A stretch of DNA of 18,805 bases from Bacteroidota bacterium (lineage in GTDB: Bacteria; Bacteroidota; Bacteroidia; Flavobacteriales; Flavobacteriaceae): NCBI GenBank assembly GCA_021793135.1, contig JAJYTI010000020.1, positions 1 through 18,805 on the forward strand, in the 5' to 3' direction. The number at the start of each line of letters is the position of its first letter. The first letter of the stretch is position 1. The position numbers were made by a program, and so were the translations under genes. The notes below the pieces were generated by a model, which saw nothing but the letters and a program-made list of their open reading frames with translations, ran no database searches and had not been told where the DNA came from. Below are positions 6,958 to 14,982 of the stretch, piece by piece.

Positions 6958-8052
6958 TTAAAAATAGGTAATTGGATTGGTGTTTACTTGTGATAAAACG
7001 ATTGCAAAATTACGTATTTTTTTGCTAAGAACAGAAACTAATAGCTCTTTTGTGAATTGTTCACTTTCATAATGACCTATATCTGCCAATAATATACGCT
7101 TCTCTGCTTGATAAAATTCATGATATTTTAAGTCAGCAGTGATAAAAGCTTGTGCGCCAGAGCGAATAGCTGCCCCTATAGCAAAACTTCCACTGCCTCC
7201 AAGGACCGCAACTTTCTTTATAGGTTGTCCTGTTAATTGTGTGTGACGTATGCAATCGGTTTGCATTTTTTCTTTTACAAAAGAAAGAAAGTCTTTTTCC
7301 AACTTTGGTTCTTCCCATTCACCCAGCATACCCATTCCTAGATGTTGGTTTGAATTTTCTAATTGATAAACTTCATAAGCAACTTCTTCATAAGGATGAC
7401 TTTCAAATAAAGCTTTTAATACTTTACCTCTTAAGTGTCTGCCAAAAGTCACTCCAATTTGTACTTCAGATTCTTTATGCAATTGCCCTATGCTTCCTAA
7501 TGTTGGATTGCTATCTTCACCTGGTTTAAAAGTACCTGTACCGTCTATATTAAAACTACAATGATCATAATTTCCTATACCGCCAGCTCCAGCCGTAAAT
7601 AGTGCATTTCGAACTTTATCGGCTTGTGCTTTTGGAACAAACGTAATTAGCTTTTCGATACTATGTTTTTGTGGGATAAGACTTCTGATTTTTTTTAAAC
7701 CTAAACGTTCACAAATTCCATGATTTACTCCTAACCAATTATTGTCTAATGCAGTGTGAATTGCAAAAATAGCGATGTCATTTTTTATGGCTTTAAGCAC
7801 GGTGCGTTCTACATAGTTTTTTCCAGTAATGCTTTTTAAACCAGAAAAAATAATAGGATGGAAGCTTACAATTAAATTACAGTTGTTTTCAATGGCTTCA
7901 TCAATTACTTCTTCCAAAGTATCTAGAGTTACGAGAATACCACTTACTTTTTGTTGGGCATCGCCAACTAACAGACCCGTATTATCAAAACTCTCGGAAT
8001 AGGAGAGTGGGGCTATTTCTTCCAAAATATCGATAACGTCTTGAACGTTCAT
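6958..8052 (-). CDS. Nif3-like dinuclear metal-centre protein (YqfO type)
   Basis: 364-residue member of the Nif3/YbgI/YqfO family, which forms toroidal hexamers with a two-metal site; the physiological reaction is unsettled (GTP cyclohydrolase I type 2 is a common but doubtful name). The length shows the long YqfO form: two Nif3 halves (about 1-125 and 250-364) flanking a PII/CutA-like insert (about 130-240, with GAGGIGNYDHCSF and HPYEEVAYEVY). Metal ligands seen are H65 (SFHPIIF), H99 and D103 (IHTALDN), and H327 and E331 (IGHYESE). The residue before H65, often a second histidine (HHP), is Phe here. The ATG at 8050-8052 is 44 nt from the divergent lpxK start. It is the first gene of a two-gene unit with the cysteine-less zinc-ribbon protein. 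Confidence 0.92.
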   Translation of the reverse strand: MNVQDVIDILEEIAPLSYSESFDNTGLLVGDAQQKVSGILVTLDTLEEVIDEAIENNCNLIVSFHPIIFSGLKSITGKNYVERTVLKAIKNDIAIFAIHTALDNNWLGVNHGICERLGLKKIRSLIPQKHSIEKLITFVPKAQADKVRNALFTAGAGGIGNYDHCSFNIDGTGTFKPGEDSNPTLGSIGQLHKESEVQIGVTFGRHLRGKVLKALFESHPYEEVAYEVYQLENSNQHLGMGMLGEWEEPKLEKDFLSFVKEKMQTDCIRHTQLTGQPIKKVAVLGGSGSFAIGAAIRSGAQAFITADLKYHEFYQAEKRILLADIGHYESEQFTKELLVSVLSKKIRNFAIVLSQVNTNPITYF

Positions 8053-8096
8053 AAAAACTATTTTAATGTGAAGATAAAAAACTATACTTTCGTTAT

Positions 8097-9101
8097 ATGA
8101 AAATACTACGAAAATTGCTTTTCCCGTTTTCGCTTTTGTATTTTACGATTACTAGTATACGTAATTTTTTTTACAATACGGGAATTTTTAAGAGTCAAGA
8201 TTATCCGAAACCTATAATTGTAGTAGGAAACTTAAATACAGGTGGGACTGGTAAATCGCCTATGACTATGTTACTTATCGAAGCATTGCATAAACGATTT
8301 TCTATCTCTGTATTGAGTCGTGGATATAAACGTAAAACCAAAGGTTATATCGAACTATCCACTCAGCATACCGCTGAAGAAGTGGGAGATGAACCATTGC
8401 AATTCAAATTAAATTATCCGAATATTCCTGTTGCGGTTTGTGCGGACAGACGATTTGGAATTTCAAAACTTATTGATAAATCTGAACTTGTTTTACTTGA
8501 TGATGCCTATCAACATCGGAAAGTGAAAGGAAGTTATCATATTTTACTTACCAGTTATGGAGATTTATTCGCTAACGATTATTTGCTTCCAGCTGGAAAT
8601 TTAAGAGAACCAAGAGCAGGTGCAAAGCGTGCCGATTGTATTGTTGTTACTAAATGTCCTATGAATTTATCAGATGACGAGAAGGAAAGGATTTGTCAGC
8701 AATTACAGAAATACAATCTCTGTCCTATTTATTTTGCAAGTATTGCTTATGCAGATTTTATACATTCTTCCGACAATAAAGTGTCAATCGATTATTTATC
8801 CGATAAACGATTTACTCTAGTTACTGGTATAGCCAATCCCAAACCTCTATTAGAGCATTTAGATAAATTAGGAATGCGCTATAAACATATGGCATATCCA
8901 GATCACCATCCGTTTTCGGATAATGAATTGGAAGAATTGAGACAGCAAGAAATTATCTTGACTACCGAAAAAGATTATATGCGATTAAAAGGAAACTTGG
9001 GGGCTGTTCCGTTATATTATCTGCCTATCCAAACTATTATCCAAAAAGAGGAAGATGCGTTTGTTCAAGATGTGGTGCAGCATATTCAAAGCTATTCATA
9101 G
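8097..9101 (+). CDS. lpxK: Tetraacyldisaccharide 4'-kinase
   Basis: Phosphorylates the 4' position of the lipid A disaccharide precursor using ATP at the inner face of the inner membrane. It has 334 residues, normal for the family. Seen: an N-terminal hydrophobic membrane-binding helix (about 7-27), the Walker A-type loop GNLNTGGTGKSP (44-55, K53), the catalytic-region DDAYQH (D135, D136, H140; other species usually read DDGxQH) and LPAGNLREP (164-172), a family signature. The ATG at 8097 is the first in frame and is only 44 nt from the divergent nif3 start, so the two promoters must lie very close or overlap. The last 10 nt overlap the end of the GAPDH gene on the other strand. Its presence confirms a Gram-negative lipopolysaccharide-type outer membrane. 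Confidence 0.95.
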   Translation: MKILRKLLFPFSLLYFTITSIRNFFYNTGIFKSQDYPKPIIVVGNLNTGGTGKSPMTMLLIEALHKRFSISVLSRGYKRKTKGYIELSTQHTAEEVGDEPLQFKLNYPNIPVAVCADRRFGISKLIDKSELVLLDDAYQHRKVKGSYHILLTSYGDLFANDYLLPAGNLREPRAGAKRADCIVVTKCPMNLSDDEKERICQQLQKYNLCPIYFASIAYADFIHSSDNKVSIDYLSDKRFTLVTGIANPKPLLEHLDKLGMRYKHMAYPDHHPFSDNELEELRQQEIILTTEKDYMRLKGNLGAVPLYYLPIQTIIQKEEDAFVQDVVQHIQSYS

Positions 9102-10102
9102 CCTAGCTCATGTACTTTATACACTAAATCTATTAATCTAGAAGAATATCCAAATTCGTTATCATACCAGCAGATTATCTTTACCATTCTATCGATTACA
9201 GAGGTCATTTGTGCATCGTAAATGCATGAATGTGTATTATCTACAATGTCTATAGATACAATAGGGTCTTCTGTATATTCAAGAATTCCTTTAAGATTGG
9301 TTTCAGCTGCTTGTTTGAATGCCGCGTTGATTTCCTCGATGCTTTTAGGGTGGTGAACATTCAAGGTGATATCTGATAATGATCCATTAGGAACTGGTAC
9401 ACGTATTCCACATCCACCTATAGAATCGGCCAAGTCTGGAAAAATCTTGGTTAGTGCTTTGGCAGCACCTGTTGTTGTAGGTACAATAGATTGCCCTGCA
9501 GCTCTTGCTCGACGTAAATCCCTATGTGGTTGATCATGTAGGCTTTGGTCGGTAGTGTAGGAGTGAACAGTAGATATATAAGCCTGTTCTATACCACAAA
9601 GTTTATGTATAATATCTAATACAGGAGCGGCATTGTTTGTGGTACAGGAAGCATTAGAGATAATGATATCACTAGCTTTTATTATGCTATCATTTACTCC
9701 TAATACAATAGTCTTTATATCATCTTCTAGAGGTGGAACAGAAAGAATAACTTTCTTTGCTCCAGCTTTTAAGTGTTTTTCTAATTGCTCCCTTGTTTTA
9801 AACTTTCCTGTACATTCGATAACTACATCGGTACCTTCCCAATTTAAATCTTCTAATTTATTATGACTAGTATAGGATATTTCAACATCCTCGATAAAAA
9901 TAGACTTGTTGTTACAACTAACTTTTTTATGTAAAACTCCATGTACACTATCGTATTTAAGCAAATGAGTCATGGTTTGAATATCTGCTAAATCGTTAAT
10001 GCGGACAATACGGATATTCGGATGATTCTGCAAAAGTCTTACTAGGCTTCTACCAATTCGGCCGAAACCATTGATACCTATGTTAATTGTAGGTTTAGTC
10101 AT
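9092..10102 (-). CDS. gap: Type I glyceraldehyde-3-phosphate dehydrogenase
   Basis: Oxidises glyceraldehyde 3-phosphate to 1,3-bisphosphoglycerate, or the reverse in gluconeogenesis. It has 336 residues. Seen: NAD fold INGFGRIGRSLVRLL (10-24), an acidic NAD-selecting residue in RINDLAD (D37), the catalytic cysteine in SNASCTTNN (C153), its histidine partner in STVHSYTTDQ (H180), and the phosphate-site segment HRDLRRARAAGQSIVPTTTGAAKA. Some normally constant positions differ: SVPPLEDD replaces the common SAPAKD-type stretch, so this is probably a second paralogue rather than the main glycolytic enzyme (inference). The start lies 10 nt after lipA, so it is likely transcribed from the lipA promoter. 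The stop overlaps the lpxK 3' end by 10 nt and no terminator is seen between them. Confidence 0.93.
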   Translation of the reverse strand: MTKPTINIGINGFGRIGRSLVRLLQNHPNIRIVRINDLADIQTMTHLLKYDSVHGVLHKKVSCNNKSIFIEDVEISYTSHNKLEDLNWEGTDVVIECTGKFKTREQLEKHLKAGAKKVILSVPPLEDDIKTIVLGVNDSIIKASDIIISNASCTTNNAAPVLDIIHKLCGIEQAYISTVHSYTTDQSLHDQPHRDLRRARAAGQSIVPTTTGAAKALTKIFPDLADSIGGCGIRVPVPNGSLSDITLNVHHPKSIEEINAAFKQAAETNLKGILEYTEDPIVSIDIVDNTHSCIYDAQMTSVIDRMVKIICWYDNEFGYSSRLIDLVYKVHELGYE

Positions 10103-10112
10103 ATAAATATTA

Positions 10113-10988
10113 TTATTCTAAGTGTTTGTGAGCTCTATAAGAAGAACGTACTAATGGTCCACTTTCTACGTGGCGAAATCCTAATTCCAAACCAACTTCT
10201 TCATATACCTTAAACTGTTCTGGAGTAATAAATTCTTGAACAGGTAAGTGGCGTTTAGATGGTTGTAAGTATTGTCCTATAGTTACAACATCTACATTGG
10301 CTTCACGTAAATCATGTAAAGTCTCGATTACCTCATGTTCTTTCTCGCCAAGACCTAACATAATTCCACTTTTTGTGCGACGAATTCCTTGTTTTTTTAA
10401 ATAGGCAAGTACTCCTAAACTACGTTCGTATTTTGCTTGAATACGTACTTCTCTAGTCAATCTTTTTACTGTTTCCATATTATGAGAAACAATCTCAGGA
10501 TTTACAGCGACAATACGGTCTATGTTTCGTTCTACTCCTTGAAAATCTGGAATCAAGGTTTCTAGAGTTGTATTTGGATTGATACGTCGGATTGCTTGTA
10601 CGGTTTCTGCCCATAGGATAGACCCCATGTCTTGAATATCATCACGGTCCACAGAAGTGATAACCGCATGTTTTATCCCCATCCTTTTTATGGACTGGGC
10701 TACTTTTTCTGGTTCAGCCCAATCAAGTGTATTAGGTCGTCCCGTACGTACACCGCAAAACCCACACGAGCGTGTGCAAATATTGCCGAGTATCATAAAC
10801 GTAGCAGTACCTTCTGTCCAACATTCTCCCATGTTTGGGCAAGATCCTGAGGTACAAATCGTATGTAAATCATATTTGTCTACTAATCCTCGTAACTCGG
10901 TATACTTTTTACCAACAGGAAGTTTTACTCGCAACCATTTAGGTTTTGGTTGAAATTTAGTCTTAGTTGGATTAACGGTTGAGCTCAT
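10113..10988 (-). CDS. lipA: Lipoyl synthase
   Basis: Radical-SAM enzyme inserting two sulfur atoms into protein-bound octanoyl groups to form lipoyl cofactor for pyruvate and 2-oxoglutarate dehydrogenases and the glycine cleavage system. It has 291 residues. Both iron-sulfur motifs are complete: the auxiliary-cluster set Cx4Cx5C at C45, C50, C56 (CTSGSCPNMGEC) and the radical-SAM set Cx3Cx2C at C71, C75, C78 (CTRSCGFC). The C-terminal RSSY (281-284) supplies the serine ligand of the auxiliary cluster. The ATG at 10986-10988 is preceded by a 232-nt gap with a good Bacteroidota promoter candidate. It is first in a unit with gap, 10 nt apart. No lipB is visible in the window. Confidence 0.97.
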   Translation of the reverse strand: MSSTVNPTKTKFQPKPKWLRVKLPVGKKYTELRGLVDKYDLHTICTSGSCPNMGECWTEGTATFMILGNICTRSCGFCGVRTGRPNTLDWAEPEKVAQSIKRMGIKHAVITSVDRDDIQDMGSILWAETVQAIRRINPNTTLETLIPDFQGVERNIDRIVAVNPEIVSHNMETVKRLTREVRIQAKYERSLGVLAYLKKQGIRRTKSGIMLGLGEKEHEVIETLHDLREANVDVVTIGQYLQPSKRHLPVQEFITPEQFKVYEEVGLELGFRHVESGPLVRSSYRAHKHLE

Positions 10989-11032
10989 TTCTATTTAAAG
11001 TTTTAAAAAATCCGTAGGCATTATTGCACTTA

Positions 11033-11066
11033 CAAACTTAATTATTGTTACATGAATTGCAGCAAA
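11033..11066 (-). promoter_or_regulatory. Candidate lipA-gap promoter
   Basis: On the minus strand, TTTG (11066-11063) and TAAGTTTG (11040-11033) match the Bacteroidota -33/-7 consensus TTTG and TAnnTTTG with a 22-nt spacer, within the range reported for Flavobacterium. It would give a leader of about 40 nt before the lipA ATG. The rest of the 10989-11220 gap shows AT-rich sequence and no gene. Confidence 0.5.
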
Positions 11067-11220
11067 TCTACTATAGATTATTATCAATTTTTAATTCCTA
11101 ATAATTAGTTTTTAAAATGGAATAAATCTGCGAATGCAATATAAGTTTATATTTTTTATTTGAGATGCTTAGCTTTTGCTTTTATCGATAGGAGTAGTTT
11201 TATAAAAATCAAATTTAAAA

Positions 11221-12330
11221 CTATCGCCAGTTATTAGCGGGTTTTGTAATGTAGTAAATTGCCGTTCTAAGTTGTAAAAACATTAATGCTAGCTCAAGCC
11301 ATGGTAGGTGTATTATAAGCCGTTTAGCATTGAGTTTTTTTGCGAGTATACCCATGCTAAAATATTGTAATAAGAGTCGGAAAATAATAAGTCCAGTTGC
11401 TATCTTCCAATCTAAAAAGAAGAACGCTCCTATGGTTCCTAACCAGAATAAAAAACTGCTCAGAAAATAAATACCTAGAATTACTTTATGTTTTGTTTTG
11501 TATCGGCGGAAAGTCCAAGCTCTATTTTTTCGTAATTCTAACCAATCTTCCCATTTTTTAAGTGGTTCTATTTCAATATGTGCTTCTTTGTTCCAGACTA
11601 AACTGGTGTTCTTTTTTGTTGCTACTTCATTTACAAATAGATCATCATCACCAACGGGAAGCTTAACGTGCGATATGAACCCTCGATTTTCATAATATAC
11701 ATTACTAGTATATGCAAGGTTTTTACCTACTCCCATATAAGTCATTTTTGCATAAGCAAAGGATAGGTAATGGACAGCATTTAATAAAGTATCGAAACGA
11801 AGGATGAGGTTAAAAAAACCTTTTTGTTTTTTGTAATTACTATATCCTAGTACTACATGTTCGTTATTTTGAAAACCAGCTGCCATCTCTTGAATCCATT
11901 GATTAGATGTTGGTTTGCAATTAGCGTCTGTAAATAGTAGATATTCGTTTTTGGCTCTTTTAATACCAAGAGTTAAAGCATATTTCTTACTGCCCCAAAA
12001 GGTTTCGTTACCATAAACATTAGATAGGAGTATAGGAAAGTTTGCGTACTTTAATTGAAATGCTTCTAAGATTTCTAAACTCTCGTCAGATGAGTCGTCA
12101 TTAATGAGAATTAATTCAAAATTAGGGTAATCCTGTTCGATTATAGCATTAAGATTGTTTTCTAAATGCTGAGCATTATTTTTAACGTAAACAAGTACAG
12201 AAACAGGAAGTGTGTTTTGTTTATTTGTAGTGTTTAAACTTTTAGAAAGTGCAAAACGGAGAAATAAAAATAGATATGCACAGTTAATTAATATAACTGT
12301 TATAAAAACATACAAGTAAAGCATATACAA
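11221..12330 (-). CDS. Membrane family-2 glycosyltransferase
   Basis: 369-residue GT2-type glycosyltransferase. An N-terminal membrane helix (about 3-27) is followed by a cytoplasmic GT-A domain: SVLVYVKNNAQHLENNLNAI, the nucleotide-sugar aspartates in LINDDSSDES (D78, D79), a metal-site motif DAN (135-137, where many relatives have DxD), and a possible catalytic base in VGDDDLF (D228-D230). An arginine-rich RKNRAWTFRRYK (267-278) resembles the QxxRW-like acceptor segment of processive enzymes. Two to three further membrane helices lie at about 283-350. The sugar and acceptor cannot be read from the sequence; a surface polysaccharide or glycolipid role is likely. The start is 19 nt after the small four-cysteine membrane protein gene, so both are probably one unit. 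Confidence 0.88.
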   Translation of the reverse strand: MYMLYLYVFITVILINCAYLFLFLRFALSKSLNTTNKQNTLPVSVLVYVKNNAQHLENNLNAIIEQDYPNFELILINDDSSDESLEILEAFQLKYANFPILLSNVYGNETFWGSKKYALTLGIKRAKNEYLLFTDANCKPTSNQWIQEMAAGFQNNEHVVLGYSNYKKQKGFFNLILRFDTLLNAVHYLSFAYAKMTYMGVGKNLAYTSNVYYENRGFISHVKLPVGDDDLFVNEVATKKNTSLVWNKEAHIEIEPLKKWEDWLELRKNRAWTFRRYKTKHKVILGIYFLSSFLFWLGTIGAFFFLDWKIATGLIIFRLLLQYFSMGILAKKLNAKRLIIHLPWLELALMFLQLRTAIYYITKPANNWR

Positions 12331-12349
12331 TAGGAACAGCTAGTAGATA

Positions 12350-12550
12350 TTACTTATCGTCTTCTCCACAATTTGCGTATTGATCTGGTGTTCTACCGCA
12401 CATACTGCAAGTTGCCCCTTCTTTATTTAAAAACGGACTTTGGCTAGCACAAGTTCCAGAAAACTCACCGTCTTTCTTAGCCCAAAGCTTAATAGATATG
12501 CCGATTACTGATAAAAGTAGTAATATAAGTGTTATAAATAAAAGTCCCAT
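12350..12550 (-). CDS. Small four-cysteine membrane protein, function unknown
   Basis: 66 residues. Residues 1-23 are a hydrophobic helix (signal anchor or uncleaved signal), followed by KKDGEFSGTC and a polar tail holding four cysteines: C34, C48, C51 and C61. C48 and C51 form a CxxC (CSMC), so the set C-x13-CxxC-x9-C could bind a metal or form two disulfides. I do not recognise a named domain; similar short proteins in flavobacterial genomes are annotated only as membrane or secreted protein. It is judged real because of its coherent topology, a TAATTTTG box just upstream and tight spacing (19 nt) to the glycosyltransferase gene. It is the first gene of that unit. Confidence 0.75.
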   Translation of the reverse strand: MGLLFITLILLLLSVIGISIKLWAKKDGEFSGTCASQSPFLNKEGATCSMCGRTPDQYANCGEDDK

Positions 12551-12570
12551 AACTCGTCAATTTAGTTGTA

Positions 12571-12578
12571 CAAAATTA
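12571..12578 (-). promoter_or_regulatory. Candidate -7 box (TAATTTTG) for the small membrane protein and glycosyltransferase
   Basis: Minus-strand TAATTTTG matches the TAnnTTTG consensus and lies about 20 nt upstream of the small-gene ATG. No clear -33 element is present at 17-23 nt. The remaining 12579-12712 gap contains no gene; a short palindrome is reported separately in the findings. Confidence 0.4.
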
Positions 12579-12712
12579 CAATCTTTTTAGTGAATTATTA
12601 GTCTGTTAAAGAGAATATTTCTACGTATTAAGATACAATTGTCTTTAAAGGTGCTTGGTGATAAAATTATCACAAGAACAGTAGTCCTTAATAGATAAAG
12701 AGAGCTAAAAAC

Positions 12713-13726
12713 TTACAGGATGTTAATCTCTGGAACAATGGTTATTCCATATTTATCGGCTACTTTTTCTTGAATATAATAAGCTAATTGAATGATATCT
12801 TTACCAGATGCTGCATTATAATTTACAAGAACCAAAGCTTGTTTTTTATGTACACCTGCATCTCCTTTTCTATAGCCTTTTAATCCTGCATTATCTATAA
12901 GCCATCCTGCTGGGATTTTGTATTCTTTCTCGCCCACTTTATAGTATGGTGCATTTGGGTGTGCATTATGAAAAACATCAAATTCTTTTGCCGAGATTAC
13001 TGGGTTTTTAAAGAAACTACCACCATTGCCAAGCTCTTTAGGATTGGGAAGTTTAGACTGACGGATACGAATTACTGCATCGGAAACATCACGAATAGTT
13101 GGTGTAAAACAGTTAGCACTTTCCAATTCATTTTGGATTGCTCCATAATCCGTTCGGATATGATGTTCTTTTCGAGTAAGTTTTAATTCAATGCTAACTA
13201 TGATATATTTTCCCTTGGCTTTATTTTTAAAAATAGAATCTCTATATCCGAATTCGCACTCTTTCGCCGTTAATTCTTTAAGTTCTCCAGTTGCTATATC
13301 CATTACAGTACAGCCTACAAGAACGTCTTTTATTTCTACACCATATGCACCTATGTTTTGAATAGGGGCTGTTCCTGCATTACCAGGAATTAAAGAGAGG
13401 TTTTCAATTCCTCCGTAATTCTTATCTACACAGTATCTTACTAAATTATGCCAGTTTTCACCAGCATTGATGTGTAGCAATACATGATTATCGTCTAGCA
13501 CCTCTTCCTTTATCCCTTTGATATCCATATGAATAACTAGAGCGTCTACATCTTTCGTAAAAAGTATGTTGCTACCACCACCAAGAAGTAAATGGGTCTT
13601 ATGTACATCGGAATTTAGCACCTCACGTAATTGTGAGATGCTTGTTACCGATATAAAATATCTAGCATTAACATCAATTCCAAAAGTATTATAGTCCTTT
13701 AAGGATTTGTGTTCTTCTATAATCAT
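12713..13726 (-). CDS. murB: UDP-N-acetylenolpyruvoylglucosamine reductase
   Basis: FAD enzyme using NADPH to reduce UDP-GlcNAc-enolpyruvate to UDP-MurNAc, the second committed step of peptidoglycan synthesis, in the cytoplasm. 337 residues, the long type I form as in E. coli (342). Seen: FAD-binding LLLGGGSNILF (47-56), IPGNAGTAPIQNIGAYGVEI (113-132), the catalytic-site arginine in GYRDSIF (R162), the proton-donor serine in GNGGSFFKNPV (S237) and the final glutamate in VPEINIL (E333). All catalytic residues known from the E. coli enzyme have counterparts. The ATG at 13724-13726 is 2 nt after the aminotransferase stop, so the pair is cotranscribed. Confidence 0.97.
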   Translation of the reverse strand: MIIEEHKSLKDYNTFGIDVNARYFISVTSISQLREVLNSDVHKTHLLLGGGSNILFTKDVDALVIHMDIKGIKEEVLDDNHVLLHINAGENWHNLVRYCVDKNYGGIENLSLIPGNAGTAPIQNIGAYGVEIKDVLVGCTVMDIATGELKELTAKECEFGYRDSIFKNKAKGKYIIVSIELKLTRKEHHIRTDYGAIQNELESANCFTPTIRDVSDAVIRIRQSKLPNPKELGNGGSFFKNPVISAKEFDVFHNAHPNAPYYKVGEKEYKIPAGWLIDNAGLKGYRKGDAGVHKKQALVLVNYNAASGKDIIQLAYYIQEKVADKYGITIVPEINIL

Positions 13727-13728
13727 GC

Positions 13729-14922
13729 TTATTTTTCTTGATAAGTTTTTATTGCATCTTTTAATATTTCTACAGCGCGCACTAATTTATCTTTCTCTAA
13801 TACATAAGCAACACGCACTTGTTGAAGCCCTTTACCAATAGTAGAGTAGAAGCCCGCTGCTGGTGCTATCATTACTGTTTCTCCATCTAGGTCATAGCTT
13901 TCTAATAACCATTGTGCAAATTCCTCTGCATTATCTACAGGTAGTTCTGCAATACAGTAAAATGCACCTTGAGGTCTATTTACTTTTACTCCAGGAATTT
14001 CTGATAATCCTTTTAGAAGTATATTTCTACGTTCTTCGTACATAGTAATTACTTCAGTAAAATAAGAAGCAGGAGTCTCTAAAGCAGCTTCACTTGCAAT
14101 TTGAGCAAATGTAGGAGGACTTAATCTAGCTTGTGCAAATTTAAGAACCGTTTCTATTACTTGTTTGTTTTTAGATACAATGCAACCTATACGAGCCCCG
14201 CACATACTATAACGTTTTGATACAGAGTCTATAAGGATAGCGTGTTCTTCAATGCCTTCTATAGAAAGTACAGAATGGTGTTCTGCATCACTATATATAA
14301 ACTCACGATATACTTCGTCGGCTATTAAAAAAAGATTGTATTTCTTAACCAGTTCTGCAAGTTGAACTATTTCTTCTTTTGTATATACGTAACCTGTTGG
14401 ATTTCCAGGATTACAAATCAATATAGCTTTAGTATGTTTAGTGATAAGCGCTTCGAAATCATCAATAGAAGGCAATGCAAAGTTGTTTTCTAACTTAGCT
14501 TCTACAGGAACCACCTTCACATTGTTTTGTACTGCAAATCCATTATAATTTGCATAAAAAGGTTCTGGAATAATTATTTCGTCATTGGCATCGGCAGCAG
14601 TACTTATCGCAAAAGAAAGCGCTTCACTTCCTCCAGTTGTTACGATAATATCATCGGCATTGACATCAATGTTTTTAGTTTTATAGTAATCCGCTAATTT
14701 TTGTCTGTATTGTAAAGAACCATTAGATGATGTGTAAGCTAGGATATCAATATCGTGGTTGCGTACAGCATCCATAGCTATCTGTGGTGATTTTATATCG
14801 GGTTGTCCAATGTTAAGATGATAAACCTTTTTTCCAGCTCGTTTTGCTTCGTTTGCATACGGAGTAAGCTTACGTATTGGCGATTCTGGCATTATTAGAC
14901 CTTTACTAGAGATTTTTGGCAT
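13729..14922 (-). CDS. Class I/II PLP-dependent aminotransferase (AspB-like)
   Basis: 397-residue fold-type I aminotransferase. Seen: NIGQPDIKSP near the N-terminus (37-46), TTGGSEAL (95-102) of the phosphate pocket, the cofactor asparagine in NPGNPTG (171-177), the pyridine-nitrogen aspartate in ADEVY (D202), the Schiff-base lysine in DSVSKRYSMCGARIG (K236), and a substrate-carboxylate arginine near the C-terminus (QQVRVAYVLE). The pattern is that of subgroup I-gamma aspartate/prephenate-type transaminases. The amino donor and acceptor cannot be fixed from sequence; aspartate, glutamate or aromatic substrates are possible. It precedes murB by 2 nt. The 174-nt upstream gap holds a perfect 9-bp tandem repeat that may be regulatory. 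Confidence 0.9.
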   Translation of the reverse strand: MPKISSKGLIMPESPIRKLTPYANEAKRAGKKVYHLNIGQPDIKSPQIAMDAVRNHDIDILAYTSSNGSLQYRQKLADYYKTKNIDVNADDIIVTTGGSEALSFAISTAADANDEIIIPEPFYANYNGFAVQNNVKVVPVEAKLENNFALPSIDDFEALITKHTKAILICNPGNPTGYVYTKEEIVQLAELVKKYNLFLIADEVYREFIYSDAEHHSVLSIEGIEEHAILIDSVSKRYSMCGARIGCIVSKNKQVIETVLKFAQARLSPPTFAQIASEAALETPASYFTEVITMYEERRNILLKGLSEIPGVKVNRPQGAFYCIAELPVDNAEEFAQWLLESYDLDGETVMIAPAAGFYSTIGKGLQQVRVAYVLEKDKLVRAVEILKDAIKTYQEK

Positions 14923-14982
14923 AGCAAAGATGATTTAAATAAGTTGTTTTTAATGCTTTTTACTTTCGATTCTAAGTGTGCA

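Noticed and set aside
11186..11226. Possible terminator after the glycosyltransferase (CGATAG/CTATCG, and TAGTTTT/AAAACTA)
   Set aside because: Two weak alternative pairings with long loops and no T tract downstream on the minus strand; not strong enough to annotate.
13729..14922. Class I aminotransferase as a kynurenine aminotransferase of the pathway
   Set aside because: It lies about 9 kb from the kynurenine operon on the other strand and is paired with murB; sequence motifs do not fix the substrate.
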